The position numbers and the translations under genes are program-made. The notes under the pieces were generated by a model, which saw nothing but the letters and a program-made list of their open reading frames with translations, was not told the DNA's origin and made no database searches. From an uncultured bacterium (GTDB lineage Bacteria; Chloroflexota; Anaerolineae; J036; Brachytrichaceae), in the NCBI GenBank assembly GCA_903921365.1, contig CAIXPS010000460.1, positions 1-44,609 of the forward strand: a stretch of 44,609 bases of DNA, read 5' to 3'. This document shows positions 39,052 through 44,609 of the stretch, piece after piece. The first letter of the stretch is position 1; every line of letters starts with the position of its first letter.

Positions 39052-39113
39052 CTGATGCTGCGGCGTAAAATGATGGGGTTATTTACGGTCAAACCCTTAG
39101 ACTGGAGAACACG

Positions 39114-42100
39114 ATGAGCACGAGTAAATTGGCATGGAAACCCTGGCATCAAGTAGTTTCTCTCCGCGATGACATGCGCACCGGTGAGTTGTCGCTGGCG
39201 GTGTTCGCGGCGGATCTATACGATGTGATGAGGGGAACGGCTCGTCCTGTCTACCAGAATCCGGTCAGTTTCTTTGCGCTGACCTACCCCACCTACAACC
39301 TGCGTGAGCTTGCCAAGGATGTGGTGTTGCGGCTGATGGGAAAGAATGAGAAGGCGGTGCGCCAGCTCGAACTCACTTATGGTGGCGGGAAGACGCATAC
39401 GCTGATCACCCTGTATCACCTGGTGCGCAACCCAGAGCAATTACCGCAGTTGCCAGCCGTCAACGAGTTTATCCAGCATATCGGCGGACGACCGCCCAAG
39501 ACGCGCGTTGCCGTGCTGGCTTTCGATAAACTCGATGTCGAGAAGGGCATGGAAGTGCGCAGCCCCACCGGCGATATGCGCTGGCTTCGAAATCCCTGGA
39601 GCGTGCTGGCCTATCAACTCGCCGGTTCAGACGGGTTGCGATTGTTGCATGCCGATGGGCAGGATGCAGAGCGCGAAAGCGCCCCGGCAGAAAACCTGAT
39701 GGTCGAACTCCTGGCGCTTCCGTATCAAGATGGCTTGTCCACGCTCATTCTGATCGATGAAGTGCTCATGTATGCGCGCGAGAAGATCGGCAAGGATCCT
39801 GCCTGGCGCAGCCGTCTGGTGAACTTCTTCCAGTATCTGACCCAGGCGGCCACCAAGGTGGATCATTGCGCGATTGTGGCGTCGCTGCTCGCGACGGATC
39901 CGGCCAAGAGCGACACACTGGGCAAGGAAATCACCCAGGAACTCTATGCCATTTTCCGGCGCGAGCGCGAGGAAAGCGTGCAGCCGGTGTTGAAGGAAGA
40001 CGTGGCCGAAGTGCTGCGCCGCCGCTTCTTCACGCAGGATTCCGTGCGCGACCCGGGGGCGTTTCGTTCGCACGTGGTTGCGGCGCTCAAGGGGATATCC
40101 GATCTGGATGAACAGACTCGCAAAGATGCTGCCTCTGCCGAGAAACGCTTCCTCAACAGTTATCCTTTCCACCCGGATTTGACCGAGGTGTTCTACACCA
40201 AGTGGACCGGGCTGGAGGGATTCCAACGCACGCGCGGCATCCTGCGCACATTTGCCCTGGCGTTACGCGATGCGGAACACTGGGATGAAGCGCCATTGAT
40301 CGGCGTCAACGTGTTTATCGGCCCGCCTGGACAAACGGGCCTCTCTGATGCCGCCCGCGAACTGACCAGCACCGCTGCGTCTGAGGAGTACGAGGGCAAG
40401 AAACAGGACTGGGCCAGCATCCTCGAAGGCGAGTTGACCAAGGCGCGCGACATTCAGTCCGATACCGGCGGCCTGAGGTTTCGCGAGGTCGAACAGGCGG
40501 TGTTTGCCACTTTTCTGCATTCACAGCCAATTGGGCAAAAGGCGCTCACCCGCGACCTGATGCTGTTGCTGGGCGCAACCCGACCGGACAAGATCGAACT
40601 GGAGAAGGCGTTAAAACGCTGGATTGAAACCTCATGGTTCCTTGACGAAGGGGCGCTCAGCGATGCGGAAACCTCATCCGATGGCAAGCGCCAGTTGCCA
40701 AAGTCATGGCGGCTTGGATCAAAGCCCAATCTGCGGCAGATGCACCATGACGCGTGTCTGCGCGTCACAGAGCTGGTCGAACCCAGGCTCATTGAAGAGA
40801 TCGGGAAGCTCAAAAACCTGACATCCGGCGCTTCAGGCGCAGGGGTGAAATCGCATAGTTTGCCCAGGAGCCCGCGCGACATCGAAGACGATGGCGAGTT
40901 TCATTTTGCAGTGCTGGGTCCCAAAGCCGCATCGGAGAGCGGAAAACCCAGCCCCGAGGCAAAACGATTTATCGACGAAACCACGGCGGCAGATCGACCG
41001 CGCGTGAATCGCAATGCGATGATTCTCGCTGTTCCTTCACGTGACGGGTTGGATGTGGCGCGCAGCCGCATTACAGACCACCTGGGGTGGATTGAAGTCC
41101 AAAGCCAGATGAAGGGTCAGGATATTGATCCAATCCGCTTCGAAATGCTGGCTGTGAGCCTGGAAACGGCGCGGAGACGCGTGCCCGAGGCCATCCAGCA
41201 GGCATACTGCATCGTGGCGACGGTGTCCGATAAAAATGAAGTGCAGGCATTCAAAATCACGGTGGGCGACAAGCCATTGTTTACCCAGATATGCGAGGAT
41301 AGCCGTTCGCGTATCCAGACAACGGCGGTGACCGCAGAAGCCCTTTTGCCCGAAGGCCCCTATAACCTGTGGCGGGACAACGAGACTTCGCGGCGGGTGA
41401 AAGACCTGGTCGGCGCGTTTGCACAGTTCACGCATCTGCCCAAGATGCTCAACCGCAGCGCCATCCTCGACACCATCATTCAGGGCTGTAAGCAAGGGCT
41501 GTTCGTGTTGCGCCTGACACGACCGGACCGTTCCTATCGATCCATATGGCGCCAAACGCCATCCGAGGTTGATCTCAAGGAGCCCAGCCTTGAAGTCATA
41601 TTACCTGAGGCGGCAACGCTCACTGAGTTCTCGCCTGCGCTCCTGATCGCAGGCGCTCTCCCAGACCTTTGGGCTCATTCTGAAATCAGCATGCAGGACA
41701 TCGCCGCTTATTTCTCAGGTGGGCATGTGGTGAAAATAAAGCACGAGAACTATGAGGAGCCTTTTACGATTCCGCAGGCAGAGCGCCCGGCTATTGAAAC
41801 GGCAATTCGGGCGGCTGTCCACGATGGCAAGTTATGGTTAACCTCAGGCCCAGCCAGCCTATTGGCGGAGGACATTCCAACTGGCATCCTGACCGACAAC
41901 GCACTTCTGCAAGCCCCGCCACTGCCCATTGCGGTTAACGATATCCTGCCTGCAAGCTTGCCGGATGCATGGAGCAACGGGATTACGACTGCGCTTGCCA
42001 TCTCGGTTGCACTGTCGCAGAAAGCTGGCAAAACACTGCCCTGGATCACCGTGCGCAATGGCATCGACAGCGCAATCCACGCCAGAATGATTGAGACAGC

Positions 42101-42431
42101 CTTCGACTCCGGTCAATGGCCGTGTGACTATAGCGGCGCGCAGCATGTGAAGGTGCAACTGCCGGCAAAGATCACACCGGAGCAGCCCCCTTCCACGCCT
42201 CCCCCGCCACTGCAAGCGCCTGGCGTGATGGTGGCAGAAGCGATCCTGAGCATTAGCCAGATCCAGGATTTGGCCGACGCGGTTGCTGACCTCGGTAAAA
42301 CCGCCGTCGGGCTGGACTTGAAGTTGCATCTGCGCGTCGAGCTGGGCGGCAAAACCAAACCATCCGCAGAAGTGGCGGCTAAGATCAATGAACTCCTGAA
42401 GGGAGTGTCGGCGGAGTTCAAGCTTAAGTAG
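39114..42431 (+). CDS. DUF499 AAA+-type ATPase (COG1483-like)
   Basis: A 1,105-residue large P-loop ATPase. The N-terminus (KPWHQVVSLRDDMRTGELSLAVFAADLYDVMRG) is the DUF499 signature. Walker A is LELTYGGGKTHTL at 86-98 and Walker B is TLILIDEVLMYA near 214-225. Further conserved parts are NFFQYLTQAATK and FYTKWTGLEGFQRTRGILRTFALALRDAEHW. Near the C-terminus a Pro-rich linker precedes an alpha/beta segment (SISQIQDLADAV onward). COG1483 ATPases are repeatedly found beside COG1743 methylases and DUF3883 helicases, as here; BREX BrxC/PglY are distant relatives. It is presumably the motor or sensor of the cluster. A GGAGAA ribosome site precedes ATG 39114. Confidence 0.9.
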   Translation: MSTSKLAWKPWHQVVSLRDDMRTGELSLAVFAADLYDVMRGTARPVYQNPVSFFALTYPTYNLRELAKDVVLRLMGKNEKAVRQLELTYGGGKTHTLITLYHLVRNPEQLPQLPAVNEFIQHIGGRPPKTRVAVLAFDKLDVEKGMEVRSPTGDMRWLRNPWSVLAYQLAGSDGLRLLHADGQDAERESAPAENLMVELLALPYQDGLSTLILIDEVLMYAREKIGKDPAWRSRLVNFFQYLTQAATKVDHCAIVASLLATDPAKSDTLGKEITQELYAIFRREREESVQPVLKEDVAEVLRRRFFTQDSVRDPGAFRSHVVAALKGISDLDEQTRKDAASAEKRFLNSYPFHPDLTEVFYTKWTGLEGFQRTRGILRTFALALRDAEHWDEAPLIGVNVFIGPPGQTGLSDAARELTSTAASEEYEGKKQDWASILEGELTKARDIQSDTGGLRFREVEQAVFATFLHSQPIGQKALTRDLMLLLGATRPDKIELEKALKRWIETSWFLDEGALSDAETSSDGKRQLPKSWRLGSKPNLRQMHHDACLRVTELVEPRLIEEIGKLKNLTSGASGAGVKSHSLPRSPRDIEDDGEFHFAVLGPKAASESGKPSPEAKRFIDETTAADRPRVNRNAMILAVPSRDGLDVARSRITDHLGWIEVQSQMKGQDIDPIRFEMLAVSLETARRRVPEAIQQAYCIVATVSDKNEVQAFKITVGDKPLFTQICEDSRSRIQTTAVTAEALLPEGPYNLWRDNETSRRVKDLVGAFAQFTHLPKMLNRSAILDTIIQGCKQGLFVLRLTRPDRSYRSIWRQTPSEVDLKEPSLEVILPEAATLTEFSPALLIAGALPDLWAHSEISMQDIAAYFSGGHVVKIKHENYEEPFTIPQAERPAIETAIRAAVHDGKLWLTSGPASLLAEDIPTGILTDNALLQAPPLPIAVNDILPASLPDAWSNGITTALAISVALSQKAGKTLPWITVRNGIDSAIHARMIETAFDSGQWPCDYSGAQHVKVQLPAKITPEQPPSTPPPPLQAPGVMVAEAILSISQIQDLADAVADLGKTAVGLDLKLHLRVELGGKTKPSAEVAAKINELLKGVSAEFKLK

Positions 42432-42565
42432 AGATGCTTTTAGTTGACCTCCACGCTTCCGGCGATTTGTAAGACAATCTCCTTGATTGAACCGATTTTG
42501 TCCGCTTATCTCGATAGTGTGCACACGAAGTGCATCGATAGAAATAGAAATGAAGGAGTTGCATC
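42432..42565 (+). promoter_or_regulatory. Leader of the aminotransferase gene
   Basis: TTGATT (42483-42488), 18 bp, TATCTC (42507-42512) is a weak promoter candidate. A perfect 10-bp palindrome, GTGTGCACAC (42517-42526), lies at the expected transcription start and could be an operator. AAGGAG (42552-42557) is a good ribosome site for ATG 42566. Confidence 0.35.
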
Positions 42566-43846
42566 ATGTCTGATTCACAGGCAAACGCCAACCTCGCCAT
42601 CAACGGCGGCACGCCCGCAGTGCGCCAACCGCTACCGCTCATGTATCCCGGCGGCAATCGCATCGGCCAGGAGGAGGAGGACGCCGTCGTCGAAGTGATC
42701 CGCAGCAAGCGACTCTTCCGCTACTACGGCCCGAACCCCGGCCCCTCTAAAGTGGCTGATCTTGAAAAGGCCTTCGCCGCGCACATGGGCACGACCTTCG
42801 GCCTGGCCGTCACATCGGGCACGGGTGCGCTCATCTGCAGCCTGACCGGCATCGGCATCGGCCCTGGCGACGAGGTCATCGTCCCAGCGTATACCTGGAT
42901 CGCCTCGGCCTCCGCGGTGTTTGCCGTCGGCGGTGTGCCGATCCCCGCCGAGGTCGACGAGTCGCTCACGCTCGACGCCGCCGATGTGGAGCGCAAGATA
43001 ACAGCGCACACGAAGGCGATCATGCCCGTGCACATGCGCGGTGGGCCCTGCCAGATGGATGCGCTGATGGCCGTCGCGCGCAAGTATGGCCTGAAAGTGA
43101 TCGAAGACTCAGCGCAGGCCGACGGCGCCAGCTATCACGGCAAACGCCTGGGCAGCATTGGTGATGTGGGCGCATTCAGCCTGCAATTCAACAAGATCAT
43201 CACCAGCGGCGAGGGCGGCATAGTCATCACCAACACCCGCGAAGTGTTCAATCGCGCGGTGATGTTCCACGACGTGATCGGCGGCTCGCGCAACAACATC
43301 CCCGAAGACGAGATTCTGCCCGGCGTGAACTTCCGCATGACCGAACTGCAAGCCGCAGTGGCGCTGGTTCAGTTGGGCCGGCTGGACGGGTTGCTTGATC
43401 AGATGCGCCAGCGCAAGGCCATGCTGAAAAACGCCATGTACAGCGTCGCACAACGCAAGGGCATCACTTTCCGCACCGAGAACGACCCGGACGGCGATGC
43501 CGCCATCTGTCTGGTGTTCTTCCTGCCAGAAGCCGCGCGCGCGCACGCCGTCGCCACTGCGCTCAACGCCGAAGGCGCCGGGGCGGGCGTGATGTACACC
43601 CCCGGCCGCAGCGACTATCACATCTATCAGTACTGGTCGCCGATCATGAACAAGCGCACCTGGACGCCGACCTCCGGCCCGTGGCGCTGGCACGAGGGCG
43701 AGGTGAATTACTCACCCGACATGTGCCCGCGCACACTCGAACTCCTCAGTCGCGCCGTTCACATGGATGTCAGTCCCGACCTCAGCAACGATCAGGTGGA
43801 GGAAATCGCCGAAGCGCTCAACAAAGTGCTCGACGCGCTCGCATAG
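42566..43846 (+). CDS. DegT/DnrJ/EryC1/StrS family PLP aminotransferase
   Basis: A 426-residue aminotransferase acting on a keto-sugar nucleotide or a cyclitol ketone. Family features: TSGTGALICSLTGIGIGPGDEVIVPAYTWIASASAVFAVGGVPI, EDSAQADGASYHGKRLGSIGDVGAFSLQFNK with the PLP-binding Lys in FNKIITSGEGG, and NFRMTELQAAVALVQLGRLD. The N-terminus LAINGGTPAVRQPLP is the usual opening of the AHBA/StrS-type subgroup. A strong ribosome site precedes it. It converges with a Gfo/Idh/MocA oxidoreductase 11 bp away; this pairing of families is common in amino-sugar or inositol pathways. Confidence 0.93.
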   Translation: MSDSQANANLAINGGTPAVRQPLPLMYPGGNRIGQEEEDAVVEVIRSKRLFRYYGPNPGPSKVADLEKAFAAHMGTTFGLAVTSGTGALICSLTGIGIGPGDEVIVPAYTWIASASAVFAVGGVPIPAEVDESLTLDAADVERKITAHTKAIMPVHMRGGPCQMDALMAVARKYGLKVIEDSAQADGASYHGKRLGSIGDVGAFSLQFNKIITSGEGGIVITNTREVFNRAVMFHDVIGGSRNNIPEDEILPGVNFRMTELQAAVALVQLGRLDGLLDQMRQRKAMLKNAMYSVAQRKGITFRTENDPDGDAAICLVFFLPEAARAHAVATALNAEGAGAGVMYTPGRSDYHIYQYWSPIMNKRTWTPTSGPWRWHEGEVNYSPDMCPRTLELLSRAVHMDVSPDLSNDQVEEIAEALNKVLDALA

Positions 43847-43857
43847 ACCATCAGACG

Positions 43858-44609
43858 TCAGACGTTCGACGCTCTGCGTTCGGCGTCGGCGTATGCCGAA
43901 AGGACGAGTTCGATGATCTTGCGCGCCGCGCGGCCATCGGTGGCCGGAGTTGCGCCGCTGTCGATGCAGTCGAGGAAATGCGTCATCTCGTAGATGACGT
44001 CCAAGCCCTCGTCATTGTCCAGCAGCACCCGCTCTGCCTCGCCTGAGACGGTCAGGCGAGTGTGCCAGAGGCAACTCGCCCCTTCGCGCACCAGGTCGCC
44101 GCGCGGCGTCGTCGTGAGGGTGAGTCGCGCCCGCTGGCAGGTCGCGATCAGTGTGTACCACGTCTGGCTGCGCGGCGATGCCCAGGTGTGGCGCGTGGCG
44201 GCAATGACGCCGCTGGTGAACTTGAACACCGAAAAGGCTGTGTCCTCGCCCTCCATGCTCACGCCGCCGCGCGCGCCGACCATCGCGCAACTGCCCGGAA
44301 TGACGTCGCCGCCGATCCACAGCATCGGGTCAAGCATGTGCGGTGAGGAGGAGAAGAACACGCCGCCGCCAAGCGTGTCCTTGCGCGATATCCAGTCGAC
44401 GGTCGTATACGCTTGCAAGGACTCGTCCATCATTGCATCGAGCATGAACAGCCGACCGTATTCCCCGCTCTCGATGGCCTGTTTGAGCAACCGGATGCTG
44501 GGCCGATAGCGGTGCGGCAGTGCGACCATGAACGTCGTGTGGCTGCGTTCGGCTGCGGCAATCAGGTCGTCGGCCTCGCGCAGGGTGCGCGCGATGGGTT
44601 TCTCCAGCA
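43858..44609 (-). CDS. Gfo/Idh/MocA family oxidoreductase, N-terminus beyond the window
   Basis: C-terminal 250 or so residues of an NAD(P)-dependent sugar or inositol oxidoreductase. The visible part begins with LEKPIARTLREADDLIAAAE (the conserved EKP carries the catalytic-site Lys), then MVALPHRYRPSIRLLKQAIESGEYGRL and the C-terminal sheet domain with GGGVFFSSSPHMLDPMLWIGGDV, which has the conserved His near the active site. The Rossmann nucleotide-binding segment lies upstream, past position 44609. It is convergent with the aminotransferase gene. Confidence 0.9.
   Translation of the reverse strand, partial: LEKPIARTLREADDLIAAAERSHTTFMVALPHRYRPSIRLLKQAIESGEYGRLFMLDAMMDESLQAYTTVDWISRKDTLGGGVFFSSSPHMLDPMLWIGGDVIPGSCAMVGARGGVSMEGEDTAFSVFKFTSGVIAATRHTWASPRSQTWYTLIATCQRARLTLTTTPRGDLVREGASCLWHTRLTVSGEAERVLLDNDEGLDVIYEMTHFLDCIDSGATPATDGRAARKIIELVLSAYADAERRASNV

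Larger units (their letters stand above)
38838..39113. other. Structured intergenic region before the DUF499 gene
   Basis: This 276-bp stretch has no gene. It contains an 18-bp near-perfect palindrome (38854-38871), a pair of 22-base arms that are each hairpins and also pair with each other (38886-38907 and 38929-38950), a degenerate CATTCGCGGGA-type tandem repeat (about 38960-39051), a possible -10 box TAAAAT (39065-39070), and a GGAGAA ribosome site before ATG 39114. Confidence 0.75.

Noticed and set aside
32107-42431. BREX or DISARM system
   Set aside because: No PglZ-domain protein, Lon-like protease or DUF1998 protein is present; the methylase and ATPase are DUF1156 and DUF499 types.

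Overview
The window is about 44.6 kb of a GC-rich bacterial chromosome. Genes are densely packed, the substrate-binding protein is a Tat lipoprotein, and the metabolic mix is MaeB-type malic enzyme, a GH35 glycosidase, a UroD-like protein and CUT1 sugar transport. Together with many GATTGGAGATT-type and GTAGGGGCGC-type microrepeats, this suggests a Chloroflexota-like organism. That placement is inference; there is no rRNA or marker gene here to fix it.

Layout. 1-315: a 45-bp tandem array. 386-1449: hypA-hypB, [NiFe]-hydrogenase nickel insertion. 1450-1947: a gene-free stretch with palindromic repeats. 1948-2575: an AbrB-type antitoxin and PIN toxin pair. 2694-4946: malic enzyme fused to a phosphotransacetylase-like domain. 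5130-8598: a GH35-like glycosidase and a UroD-like protein. 8600-9802: a YihY membrane protein and a divergent lone Phd-type antitoxin. 9832-13689: hypF-hypC-hypD. No hypE and no hydrogenase subunit is present in the window. 13696-22328: surface glycan genes and a Ca2+-type P-ATPase; the minus-strand genes form an overlapping operon. 22363-29380: a minus-strand run (MGMT, two glycosyltransferases, an SDR, a Ugp-like ABC transporter) ending in a strong terminator. 29424-32058: an orphan E1-alpha dehydrogenase subunit, a cluster of DnaA-box-like 9-mers and a secreted zincin. 32107-42431: a three-gene defence-type cluster consisting of an SNF2 helicase with C-terminal DUF3883 (interrupted by one in-frame TGA), a DUF1156 DNA methylase and a DUF499 ATPase. 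42566-end: a DegT/StrS aminotransferase and a truncated Gfo/Idh/MocA oxidoreductase, both typical of sugar-nucleotide metabolism.

Two things stand out. First, the helicase-methylase-ATPase cluster is the best candidate for a poorly described defence or DNA-modification system. Its methylase has an AT-rich core, as if its specificity region had been exchanged, and its helicase carries a single nonsense codon. Second, at least three families of microrepeats (palindromic GTAGGGGCGC-type, AATCTC/GATTGGAGATT-type, and CT/GA tracts) lie in frame inside otherwise conserved genes (hypF, P-ATPase, sugar transferase, two glycosyltransferases, E1-alpha). They add extra peptides at presumed surface loops, and the same repeats also occur between genes.
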